A DNA stretch of 11,252 nt, taken from contig PFBB01000005.1 in assembly GCA_002773475.1 (NCBI GenBank), positions 9,810 to 21,061 on the forward strand. Direction: 5' to 3'. Positions 5,351-11,252 of this stretch are shown piece after piece (positions within the stretch are counted from its first letter, which is position 1; each line of letters begins with the position of its first letter). The stretch is from Candidatus Harrisonbacteria bacterium CG10_big_fil_rev_8_21_14_0_10_44_23. GTDB lineage: Bacteria; Patescibacteriota; Minisyncoccia; UBA6257; 1-14-0-10-44-23. Both the position numbers and the translations under genes were made by a program. The notes beneath the pieces were generated by a model that did not search any database, was not told the origin of the DNA, and saw nothing but the letters and a program-made list of their open reading frames with translations.

Positions 5351-5878
5351 TTATTTTAAATAAATAACTCCAGTTGAAGTCAGGGCAAATCCGCCCTCTT
5401 CTCGCCGGGCAATATCCAAACTGTGTAAAGCAATATAATAAGGAGAGTCTTCTAGCTCCTTCAAAAAGGCAACCAGATTGTCCATACTACCGCCCAAGGT
5501 CATTCCAAAGCGGATAAAGGCTACATCATTTTCTGACGCGACAGATTCGTTTCCGAAAGTAAATCCAAAATCCAGTCCTCTCTTCTTCGCGACCCCTTCG
5601 AGCTCCCTTGGAAAGCTGACCAAATCGTCTTGCTCGGGTAAGCCCGCTTCAAGACTGGGGATGACTTGCTGGGCACGCAGAGAATTTTGTTTTAGGCTAC
5701 TTAATAGAGAGAGCATCTGCCCTCGAAGCGCGGTCTCCTCTCGGTGCGCCACAATTCTATCACCACGCTTTGAAAGATCTGAGCCCAAAATAAAAACAAT
5801 AACCGTCAGAACCAACAAGATCCCTACGGTGATTAAAGAACTTTGAAGAACTTTATTTTTTAGCGAGAGTCCCTTCAT
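5351..5878 (-). CDS. PilO-like type IV pilus inner-membrane protein
   Basis: This 175-residue protein has the layout of PilO. It begins with a short basic cytoplasmic start, a single TM helix (about 11-31) and a heptad-like helical linker (34-72). LPEQDDLVSFPRELEGVAKKRGL (about 80-102) follows, and then a ferredoxin-like domain with the PilO-style stretch FGMTLGGSMDNLVAFLKELE (124-143) and a final beta strand. PilO normally pairs with PilN and links the pilus platform to the periplasmic or outer parts. No pilM, pilN, pilB, pilC or pilT is next to it, so it is an orphan copy here. It is transcribed divergently from dprA across 36 bp. AAGG lies directly against the ATG, which is poor SD spacing. 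Natural DNA uptake through type IV pili together with DprA is a possible theme but is not shown. Confidence 0.72.
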   Translation of the reverse strand: MKGLSLKNKVLQSSLITVGILLVLTVIVFILGSDLSKRGDRIVAHREETALRGQMLSLLSSLKQNSLRAQQVIPSLEAGLPEQDDLVSFPRELEGVAKKRGLDFGFTFGNESVASENDVAFIRFGMTLGGSMDNLVAFLKELEDSPYYIALHSLDIARREEGGFALTSTGVIYLK

Positions 5879-5880
5879 CC

Positions 5881-5907
5881 TTTACACATTATTAATAAGA
5901 GTATAAC
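5881..5907. promoter_or_regulatory. Divergent promoter region between PilO-like gene and dprA
   Basis: On the plus strand, TTTACA (5881-5886) and TATAAC (5902-5907) have a short 15-base spacer. The predicted start coincides with the dprA ATG at 5915, implying a leaderless mRNA. On the minus strand the overlapping bases read TATACT (5905-5900), a good -10 for the PilO-like gene 21 bases from its ATG, but with no clear -35. The same AT box may therefore serve both directions. Confidence 0.45.
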
Positions 5908-5914
5908 ACAGGCG

Positions 5915-6949
5915 ATGGAGTCCGAGCACATATATTTTAACGCGCTTTCAGTTGATTTACGAGGCAATTATTCTGCACTAAAAAAGTTGTTAGAAAGTTT
6001 TAACAACTGGCAAACTGCCTTCAAAAACACTCCTACAAAAATTAATCCCGAAAAGGAGTGGCTCCGCCTCGAAAAACTTAGAATAAAATTATTACTTGCC
6101 ACCGACCCAAATTTTCCAAAAAGCCTGAAAGAAATTCCCTGGCCCCCATTTGCCATTTATCATCAAGGGCAGCTCCCCAATGAAGACTTGCCTCGCCTCG
6201 CCATTGTTGGCACCAGAAAAAGCTCCACCCTCAGCCGCACCTGGTCAGAGATGTTTTCAAAAAAACTTAGCCAATCCGGAGTCCAAATTATTAGCGGACT
6301 TGCCCTAGGTGTAGATACCAGCGCCCACGAAGGATGTCTAGCGGGCCCCAGCCCCACATTTGCGGTCTTAGCCCTCGGCTTAGACAATGTCTACCCAAGT
6401 CAAAATCACCGCCTTGCGAAAAAAATAGTCTCAAACGCCGGTGGCATAATCTCCGAATACCCACCCACCGTTGGCGCTCAAAAACATTTTTTTATCCAAC
6501 GCAATCGTCTAGTTAGCGGGCTTTCTCAAGGAGTTTTAGTAATCGAGGCCCCAGAAAGATCTGGCTCGCTTGCCACCGCTCGCTTTGCCGAAGAGCAAAA
6601 TAAAGAACTCTTTGTCTTACCGGGCCCAGTCAATAACGCAAACTTCAAAGGCTCAAACAAACTAATTCAAGACGGAGCATTTTTGACCACCAGCCCCGAT
6701 GAAATTCTAGAAGTTTTGGGAGTTAAAAAAGAATCAAATTCTTCCATAGATAAAGAACCACGATTTGACAAATTAAGCAAAACCCAGAAAATCATCATAA
6801 GTGCATTAAAAAATGAATCTCATCCCCTGCACGTTGACGAACTACAAAAAATCACTAAGCTAGAAACCTCCACCCTCCTCGAAGAAATCACCGAGCTGGG
6901 TCTGGCGGGAATAATCCAAGAAGAAGCCGGTCGCTACTATATTAAATAA
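5915..6949 (+). CDS. dprA: DprA/Smf DNA-processing protein
   Basis: DprA binds incoming single-stranded DNA in the cytoplasm, protects it and loads RecA during natural transformation. In other bacteria it also supports recombination more generally. The 344-residue protein has a helical N-terminal region (1-60) and then the Rossmann-like DprA core. Core motifs are AIVGTRK (96-102), ISGLALGVDTSAHEG (126-140), AVLALGLDNVYP (150-161), ISEYPP (179-184), FIQRNRLVSGLS (193-204), EAPERSGSLATA (211-222) and VLPGPVNN (234-241). A C-terminal winged-helix domain (about 288-344) is intact. Length and motifs are standard. topA starts 12 bases downstream, the frequent dprA-topA pairing. The 5' end has no SD and fits leaderless initiation. 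Confidence 0.97.
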   Translation: MESEHIYFNALSVDLRGNYSALKKLLESFNNWQTAFKNTPTKINPEKEWLRLEKLRIKLLLATDPNFPKSLKEIPWPPFAIYHQGQLPNEDLPRLAIVGTRKSSTLSRTWSEMFSKKLSQSGVQIISGLALGVDTSAHEGCLAGPSPTFAVLALGLDNVYPSQNHRLAKKIVSNAGGIISEYPPTVGAQKHFFIQRNRLVSGLSQGVLVIEAPERSGSLATARFAEEQNKELFVLPGPVNNANFKGSNKLIQDGAFLTTSPDEILEVLGVKKESNSSIDKEPRFDKLSKTQKIIISALKNESHPLHVDELQKITKLETSTLLEEITELGLAGIIQEEAGRYYIK

Positions 6950-6961
6950 GTTGCTAATCCA

Positions 6962-9046
6962 ATGACTAAAAAACTCGTGATCGTTGAGTCTCCCACCAAA
7001 GCCAAGACCATTTCCAAATTTCTCCCCAAAGACTACAAAGTGGAGTCGTCTTATGGGCACGTTCGCGATCTTCCCAAAAGCCAGCTTGGAGTTGATGTCG
7101 AAAACAACTACGAGCCAAAATATGTCACCCCGAGAAAAAGCCAGAAACAAGTTACCCACCTGAAAGAGCTAGCCCTAAAATGCGACGAGGTTATTCTGGC
7201 AAGCGATGAAGATCGTGAAGGAGAAGCCATTGCTTGGCACCTCGGCCAGATCCTCCAAGCCAAAACCGACAAGCGTAAAACTAAGGTCAACGAAGCCCTC
7301 AAAGCCAAACAACTCCCCATTTCTAGAATTGTTTTCCACGAAATCACCAAATCCGCCATTGAGGACGCTCTAAAAAATCCAAGAAAAATTTTAAATCACC
7401 TAGTCGACGCTCAACAAGCTCGCCGTGTTCTCGATCGACTCGTCGGTTACAAGCTATCCCCTTTCCTCTGGCAGAAAGTTGCGAAGGGACTATCTGCTGG
7501 TCGAGTTCAATCAGTTGCCCTTCGATTAATCGTTGATCGAGAAAACGAAATTAGAGCATTTAATCCTCAGGAATATTGGAGTATTGATGTCCAGCTCGCC
7601 AATCAAGCCAAAGCCGAGTTTATCAGCTTCTTATTTAAGATTGATGACCAAAAACTAGACAGGCTTTCAATCGAAAGCGAAATTCGAGCTAATGAGATAA
7701 ATAAGGATCTTGAAAAAGCTAGCTACAAAATCAGTCATATAAAAAAGACTGAAACCAGAAAACATCCCAGCCCTCCATTTACCACCAGCACCCTCCAACA
7801 ACAAGCTGCCAGCCGACTACGTTTTTCAGCCAAAAAAACCATGATGCTGGCCCAGTCCCTTTACGAAAATGGGCACATCACCTATATGCGAACCGATTCA
7901 TTCAATTTGTCAGCCGAGTCTCTCACTGCAGCAAAAAATTACATCCACAACACCTTTGGGCAACAATACGCCCTCGAACAACCCCGCCGATTTAAAAATA
8001 AATCAAAGCTCAGCCAAGAAGCCCACGAAGCCATCCGGCCAACCAAAGTCACCTCTCCAGAAGAAATTGGGCTTGCCAGTCCAGACGAGGCCAAGCTCTA
8101 CCAACTTATCTGGCAACGCTTTATCGCCTCTCAAATGCCCTCCGCCCTATTCGACAGCACCCAAATTGAAATAATCGCCAATGGTGAGAAAGAATACACC
8201 CTAAAAACCAACGGTCTCACTCTAAAATTTGATGGATACCTCAAAGTCTATCCAACTAAGTTCCAAGAAAGAGAGCTCCCAGAGCTAAATGAGTCCGATG
8301 CCCTCGATCTGATCAAAGTTATTTCCGAGCAACACTTCACCGAACCACCAGCTCGATACAATGAAGCCAAATTGATTAAGACCTTAGAAGAGTTTGGCAT
8401 TGGCCGCCCTTCAACCTATGTACCAATCATTTCCGTCATTCAAGCTCGAAACTATGCAGAAAAAGATGCGGGCCGATTTAAACCAACAGAAATTGGAGAA
8501 ATGGTAATCAAGCTCTTGATCGAGCACTTTCCACAAATTGTAGATGTAAACTTCACCGCCGAACTTGAGGGAAAGTTAGATAAAGTTGCCGAAGGAGAAA
8601 CCGACTGGCGAGAGATCATTGGAGATTTTTATATTCCATTTTCAAAGCTACTCGAAGAAAAGCTGGAGGATGTTGAAAAAGAAGTTGCCGATGAAAAAAC
8701 GGATGAAAAATGCGAAAAGTGCGGGAAAGACATGGTCATAAAATTTGGCCGTTTTGGTAAGTTTTTAGCCTGCACCGGCTTCCCAGAGTGTAAAACCACC
8801 AAAACCCTAGACAAAAAGCATGAGCCAAAAGAAACTGGTTTCAATTGCCCAGAATGTCCAGAGGGAAAAATTTTAGAAAAAACCACCCACCGCCGCAACA
8901 AAACCTTCTGGGGTTGCAGCAACTACCCCGATTGCGACTTTGCCACTTGGACCAACCCCAACGAGGAAACACCCGTAGCCCGCACCGAAGAAGAAAAAGA
9001 GAAAGCTCGCGAAAAAGCGGCAAAAAGAAAAGCTCGTAAGAAGTAG
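6962..9046 (+). CDS. topA: DNA topoisomerase I (type IA)
   Basis: TopA relaxes negative supercoils by passing a strand through a transient single-strand break. The Toprim domain begins with LVIVESPTKAKT (5-16, Glu9), and its acidic triad lies in ASDEDREGE (Asp82, Asp84, Glu86). LSAGRVQSVALRL is near 178, and the active-site motif is ITYMRTDS with catalytic Tyr308. EEFGIGRPSTY is near 478. Two C-terminal four-Cys zinc ribbons follow (Cys584, 587, 604, 610 and Cys629, 632, 652, 658), each with the FGRFGKFLACTGFP-like or TFWGCSNYPDC pattern. The end is a basic Arg/Lys/Glu tail. At 694 residues it is a typical non-proteobacterial TopA. The ATG follows dprA by 12 bases with no SD, consistent with one transcript. 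No convincing terminator is seen right after the TAG. Confidence 0.98.
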   Translation: MTKKLVIVESPTKAKTISKFLPKDYKVESSYGHVRDLPKSQLGVDVENNYEPKYVTPRKSQKQVTHLKELALKCDEVILASDEDREGEAIAWHLGQILQAKTDKRKTKVNEALKAKQLPISRIVFHEITKSAIEDALKNPRKILNHLVDAQQARRVLDRLVGYKLSPFLWQKVAKGLSAGRVQSVALRLIVDRENEIRAFNPQEYWSIDVQLANQAKAEFISFLFKIDDQKLDRLSIESEIRANEINKDLEKASYKISHIKKTETRKHPSPPFTTSTLQQQAASRLRFSAKKTMMLAQSLYENGHITYMRTDSFNLSAESLTAAKNYIHNTFGQQYALEQPRRFKNKSKLSQEAHEAIRPTKVTSPEEIGLASPDEAKLYQLIWQRFIASQMPSALFDSTQIEIIANGEKEYTLKTNGLTLKFDGYLKVYPTKFQERELPELNESDALDLIKVISEQHFTEPPARYNEAKLIKTLEEFGIGRPSTYVPIISVIQARNYAEKDAGRFKPTEIGEMVIKLLIEHFPQIVDVNFTAELEGKLDKVAEGETDWREIIGDFYIPFSKLLEEKLEDVEKEVADEKTDEKCEKCGKDMVIKFGRFGKFLACTGFPECKTTKTLDKKHEPKETGFNCPECPEGKILEKTTHRRNKTFWGCSNYPDCDFATWTNPNEETPVARTEEEKEKAREKAAKRKARKK

Positions 9047-9341
9047 CCCAAAAACCCCGAAATCCGAAGTCCGACTTCCGAATGTAGTCTTTGATGTGAG
9101 CCCTCTGTCCCTCCCTTGTACTTTCAATTTTAAAATTTGGGTTTTGAACCTTGCTCGTCTCCCCTACTCACTACTCACGACCAACTTCTTTCCCCTTGCG
9201 TCTATCTCACGATCGTATTGTAGAAACATTTCATAGAACGCCTACAACGTTTAGAACGTCGAGAACACTTCCTTCCTACTTCTTATCTTGTGTTTTTTTT
9301 CGGCGTGGTATTTCTACATCCAGAACCTCGGAGGAACCAGA
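9047..9341. other. Intergenic stretch topA to small ORF, with microrepeats
   Basis: No gene is visible in these 295 bases. At 9062-9082 three tandem heptamers fit the pattern NTCCGAN (ATCCGAA, GTCCGAC, TTCCGAA). At 9164-9177 CTACTCA occurs twice in tandem. From 9145 the plus strand is pyrimidine-rich. At 9247-9259 ACGTT-TAG-AACGT is a perfect short inverted repeat within a run of AGAACG words (9235-9266), a possible operator. No confident promoter was found for the ORF at 9342; the candidate hexamers have wrong spacing. Confidence 0.5.
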
Positions 9342-9539
9342 ATGCACGTGCTCAACATCTTCGAAGACGGATCTGCTTGCATCGACATTGTCGAGAGGGT
9401 CGATGCAGAGTTTTCTGTATGCTTTACGTTCCGCGGAAATTCAGAGGAGTTCATCACAAAGCTATTTTCTCTAATCAGCGAAGAAGCTCGATACGCCTCT
9501 GAAATCTCTGCGGTAGCGCGGCCATTACGGCGCACCTGA
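9342..9539 (+). CDS. Unrecognised 65-residue protein with strong SD
   Basis: The product is not recognised. The ATG at 9342 is preceded by GGAGGA (9330-9335) with a 6-base spacer, by far the best ribosome binding site in the window. An upstream in-frame TTG (9288) is less likely. The predicted secondary structure is plausible for a folded protein: beta strands around 2-17 (HVLNIFEDGSACIDIVE) and 22-31 (AEFSVCFTFRG), then an amphipathic helix at 33-54, ending in a basic tail ARPLRRT. It stops with TGA, unlike all core genes here, and uses GC-ending codons and AGG/CGG arginine codons more freely than topA or dprA. It is probably an acquired small gene. Its immediate neighbour is the possible ORF at 9561. 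Confidence 0.55.
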   Translation: MHVLNIFEDGSACIDIVERVDAEFSVCFTFRGNSEEFITKLFSLISEEARYASEISAVARPLRRT

Positions 9540-9560
9540 GGGGCAAGCAGGAAGAACATG

Positions 9561-9755
9561 ATGAGCGAGAAAAGCAAGTCAAAGCCCCTGGGGAGTTCAA
9601 CCCCGACTTCCTCGATCGACAAGCCCACCGACTCTCCAGCCCCCACCACAAAAGAGCTCGGAGCCCTACATCTCCGACCCCTTTTACGGAGATCCCGACT
9701 GCTAGCCCCCGCCAGTCACAGCACAGCCCCGACACCACATGGTCGTCAGGGCTGA
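9561..9755 (+). CDS. Possible small Ser/Thr/Pro-rich ORF, perhaps frameshifted
   Basis: Two consecutive ATGs (9558 and 9561) follow AGGAAG (9549-9554). The second has the better 6-base spacing and is used here. The first half encodes a disordered, Ser/Thr/Pro/Lys-rich stretch (MSEKSKSKPLGSSTP and onward). As written, the frame ends at the TGA at 9753-9755 inside a terminator hairpin, with an Arg/Leu-rich second half that looks unnatural. If one A is removed from the AAAA run at 9650-9653, translation ends instead in SSEPYISDPFYGDPDC with TAG at 9703-9705, 18 bases before that hairpin. That reading is more protein-like and has normal stop-to-terminator spacing. A third frame (9503 to about 9765) is also open but lacks an ATG and SD. 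The existence and extent of the gene are uncertain. Confidence 0.33.
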   Translation: MSEKSKSKPLGSSTPTSSIDKPTDSPAPTTKELGALHLRPLLRRSRLLAPASHSTAPTPHGRQG

Positions 9756-9764
9756 ACCTTTTTT
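9724..9764 (+). terminator. Intrinsic terminator of the accessory small-ORF unit
   Basis: CAGCCC (9724-9729) pairs with GGGCTG (9749-9754). Inside it, GAC pairs with GTC and ACC with GGT around an ACAT loop, with one mismatch and one bulge. After AACC comes a run of six T (9759-9764). This is a GC-rich hairpin plus U-tract on the plus strand, and it supports a transcribed unit upstream. It could also end read-through from dprA-topA. Confidence 0.7.
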
Positions 9765-9767
9765 AAG

Positions 9768-9805
9768 TTTATTTAATTATATAATTTATTATATAATTAA
9801 ATAAA
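9768..9805. repeat. AT-only palindrome, 17-bp arms
   Basis: TTTATTTAATTATATAA (9768-9784) and its exact complement (9789-9805) flank the loop TTTA. The sequence contains only A and T. Its central 26 bases (9775-9800) recur at 9809-9834. It could extrude as a cruciform, serve as a protein-binding site, or be a weak bidirectional transcription end between converging genes. Confidence 0.85.
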
Positions 9806-9808
9806 AAG

Positions 9809-9834
9809 AATTATATAATTTATTATATAATTAA
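9809..9834. repeat. Second AT palindrome, exact copy of 9775-9800
   Basis: These 26 bases repeat the core of the preceding palindrome exactly, 34 bp apart start to start. They form a 10-bp perfect hairpin with the same TTTA loop. Outside the core the flanks differ (GAAAAA-type on the left, TCCCC on the right). Confidence 0.85.
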
Positions 9835-9855
9835 TCCCCTTCCCTTTTTCGTATT

Positions 9856-9885
9856 AAAACCCGGCACTATGCCACGGCATAGTGC
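9856..9885 (-). terminator. Intrinsic terminator downstream of parB
   Basis: GCACTATGCC (9864-9873) and GGCATAGTGC (9876-9885) form a perfect 10-bp inverted repeat, best read as 9 bp with a 4-base loop. On the minus strand it is followed by CGGG and TTTT (9859-9856). It lies 63 bases past the parB stop. The T-tract is short, so efficiency may be moderate. The spacer between it and parB (9886-9948) holds AATATC-type microrepeats and a C-run and no gene. Confidence 0.65.
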
Positions 9886-9948
9886 GAGCACACAGTATCT
9901 CAATATTCTAATATCACAGCATCGTCCGCACCGCCCACTCACCCCCCC

Positions 9949-11252
9949 CTACATCCCGTGATAATTGAAAGGATTGTCCTCCTCGTTTCCAGCAAACAAT
10001 TCGTAAGTAAATTTATCCTCCTCAGCTGGCTTGGCTGGCTCTGAGCTAACTTCTGGCACCGCCTCGTCCACAACCTCTTTTTTATCTTCTTCTGGTTGGG
10101 GCTCATACAAACTATTTGGATCAATATCAATCTTGCCCACCTCGTGAGAGTCTGAGTATGTCTCGGTTTTCAAAACCTCTCCATCACTTGGAGCTGGCTC
10201 ATAGATAGAATCCATCTCTGGCTTCACCTCTGCTACTTCCGGTTTCGGCGCCTCCACTACCTCAGCGGCTGACACCGGCTGTGGTTCAGGCCGTGGTTCA
10301 GGCTTTGGCTCGGTTACGGTTTGATGTGCTGGCTCCATCTTGGGTGTTGCAGCAGCCACCGGCTCCGATAAGCCGATATGATTATTGGCTAAGTCGCTTT
10401 CAGAAATCTCTTCATTCGCCTTCTCTGATATCGTATGAGTCATCTTCCCCACAATATCCTGCAATTCATTAAAAGTGCTAAATGCGATGGTTAGCTTACC
10501 CGCCGAACCGCTATGCTCCAATTTTACGTTTGCGCCCAAAAATTCTTCTAAAGCTCGTTGCAAATTCTTGGTTTCGGGATCAACAAAAATGGACTGCCTT
10601 TTTCCACCTTGATTTCGTTTAAACGTATCAACCTTCGCTTTCAACTCTCGGACACTTAAATTCTTAGTCAAAATATCATTAAAGAGTGCTTCTTGAGCCG
10701 CCTTGTCCTCCACCGCCAAGAGCAACCTCGCCTGACTTTCGCTCAGCCTCCCCTCCCCGACGGCCTGTTGCATTGCGCTCGGCAGGTTTAGTAGTCGCAT
10801 TGTGTTTGCAATCACTTCTCGGCTCTTTCCTAGTCGACTAGCGATCTCTCTTTGAGTTAGATCAAACTCCTCATGTAGTCTTTGATACGCCTTCGCCGCC
10901 TCAATCGAATTCAAGTTGGCCCGCTGAACATTTTCCACAATCGCCATCTCCAATCGATGCCTATCCAATTTCACGTTTCGAATAATTGCCGGCACTCGCT
11001 CCAGCTGCAACAAACGAGATGCTCTAAGACGCCTTTCTCCGGCAATGAGCTCATACCTTACTGCCGTTCCGGTTGGAACCTCCTCCTCCACCTTGCTGAC
11101 CACCAGGGGCTGCAAAATCCCAAACTCCCTAATTGAGTCTGCCAACTCTCTCAACGCTTTTTCATCAAAATGCTTCCTAGGCTGATAAGGATTGGTGGCG
11201 ATCTTGTCGGTTTCAATCAAAAAGACATGCTCGTGCGCCTGTGGTAGCTCTT
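9949..11252 (-). CDS. parB: ParB-family chromosome partitioning protein, 5' end outside window, long disordered tail
   Basis: ParB binds parS sites, clamps and slides on DNA in a CTP-dependent way, and works with ParA and SMC in chromosome segregation. The reading frame stays open to the window edge (ELPQAHEHVF precedes the TTG at 11220), so the gene is cut off at its 5' end. Counting from that TTG, residues 5-15 hold the DKIATNPYQPR box, 60-68 the GERRLRA CTP-binding motif, 96-106 ENVQRANLNSI, 121-146 the helix-turn-helix (LTQREIASRLGKSREVIAN), and 215-260 a C-terminal dimerisation domain. A low-complexity extension of about 160 residues follows (262-423), with a PKPEPRPEPQP repeat (305-315), paired motifs DSIYEPAP (337-344) and NSLYEPQP (369-376), KFTYEL (403-408), and the end EEDNPFNYHGM. 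Chromosomal ParBs usually stop near the dimerisation domain. ParA is expected upstream, beyond the window. Confidence 0.95.
   Translation of the reverse strand, partial: ELPQAHEHVFLIETDKIATNPYQPRKHFDEKALRELADSIREFGILQPLVVSKVEEEVPTGTAVRYELIAGERRLRASRLLQLERVPAIIRNVKLDRHRLEMAIVENVQRANLNSIEAAKAYQRLHEEFDLTQREIASRLGKSREVIANTMRLLNLPSAMQQAVGEGRLSESQARLLLAVEDKAAQEALFNDILTKNLSVRELKAKVDTFKRNQGGKRQSIFVDPETKNLQRALEEFLGANVKLEHSGSAGKLTIAFSTFNELQDIVGKMTHTISEKANEEISESDLANNHIGLSEPVAAATPKMEPAHQTVTEPKPEPRPEPQPVSAAEVVEAPKPEVAEVKPEMDSIYEPAPSDGEVLKTETYSDSHEVGKIDIDPNSLYEPQPEEDKKEVVDEAVPEVSSEPAKPAEEDKFTYELFAGNEEDNPFNYHGM

Noticed and set aside
9342..9351. CACGTG palindrome (GCACGTGC) as a possible parS site near parB
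   Set aside because: Only the central six bases agree with the usual parS (TGTTTCACGTGAAACA). The flanks do not match, and it falls in the start of an ORF. The palindrome TTCCGCGGAA near 9428 also lacks the parS core.
9378..9407. 9-bp inverted repeat with 12-base loop inside the 65-residue ORF
   Set aside because: A stem of this size is expected about once by chance in 11 kb at such loop lengths, and no T-run or other context accompanies it.
9150..9764. tmRNA, SRP RNA or RNase P RNA in the accessory stretch
   Set aside because: I looked for the conserved tRNA-like ends, the GGAAGCAGCC-type SRP loop and the RNase P core words and found none. The ORF with a strong SD explains the region better.
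9503..9767. Third open frame across the small-ORF region (frame of HDEREKQVKAPGEF)
   Set aside because: It is long and fairly protein-like but has no ATG or SD start, and openness in all frames here follows from the low density of A/T-rich stop codons. It is kept only as an alternative to the ORF at 9561.
9765..9834. AT-rich palindromes as an oriC unwinding element
   Set aside because: No DnaA-box-like TTATCCACA cluster and no dnaA gene are seen nearby, so an origin cannot be supported from this window.

Overview
This window looks like chromosomal DNA from a small-genome, moderately AT-rich bacterium, most likely of the candidate phyla radiation (Patescibacteria). The assignment is an inference from gene style: short informational and one-carbon genes in tight runs, an orphan PilO-like pilus protein, divergent FolD, weak or absent Shine-Dalgarno (SD) sequences, and spacers filled with short degenerate repeats. 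The genetic code reads as standard. All twelve core genes stop with TAA or TAG, none with TGA.

Minus-strand block, read from right to left: a PilO-like protein (5878-5351) and a one-TM protein (5346-5002); tRNA-Ile(GAT) (4974-4903) behind a good promoter; then a P-loop kinase (4882-4304), ComEB-type dCMP deaminase (4344-3835), GlyA (3831-2614), FolD (2472-1693) and a 2-Cys peroxiredoxin (1681-1160). GlyA and FolD share folate one-carbon chemistry. dCMP deaminase makes dUMP, the acceptor for a CH2-THF carbon in thymidylate synthesis, so the run may be a dTMP/one-carbon module with a kinase of unproven substrate. A strong hairpin terminator (1073-1104) follows. A fresh promoter then drives tRNA-Val(GAC) (1032-958), whose encoded CCA ends one base before the ATG of an RluA-family pseudouridine synthase (956-222). 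A small tail-anchored-looking protein (66-257, +) converges on that synthase and overlaps its 3' end.

Plus-strand block: dprA (5915-6949) and topA (6962-9046), a common bacterial pair, diverge from the PilO-like gene across 36 bp in which both directions may use the same AT box as a -10.

Accessory stretch, 9047-9948: this separates topA from a convergent ParB gene that runs off the right end of the window. It differs from its surroundings. It contains an unrecognised 65-residue ORF with a near-perfect SD (9342-9539), a second, probably frameshifted small ORF (9561 onward), a good intrinsic terminator (9724-9764), and then two AT-only palindromes sharing a 26-bp direct repeat (9768-9834). It is the best candidate here for something undescribed.

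Other points worth attention: tRNA-Val has C instead of the near-invariant U33; ParB carries a roughly 160-residue disordered tail with repeated Y-E motifs; and the prx/tRNA-Val spacer has an attenuator-like three-segment repeat.
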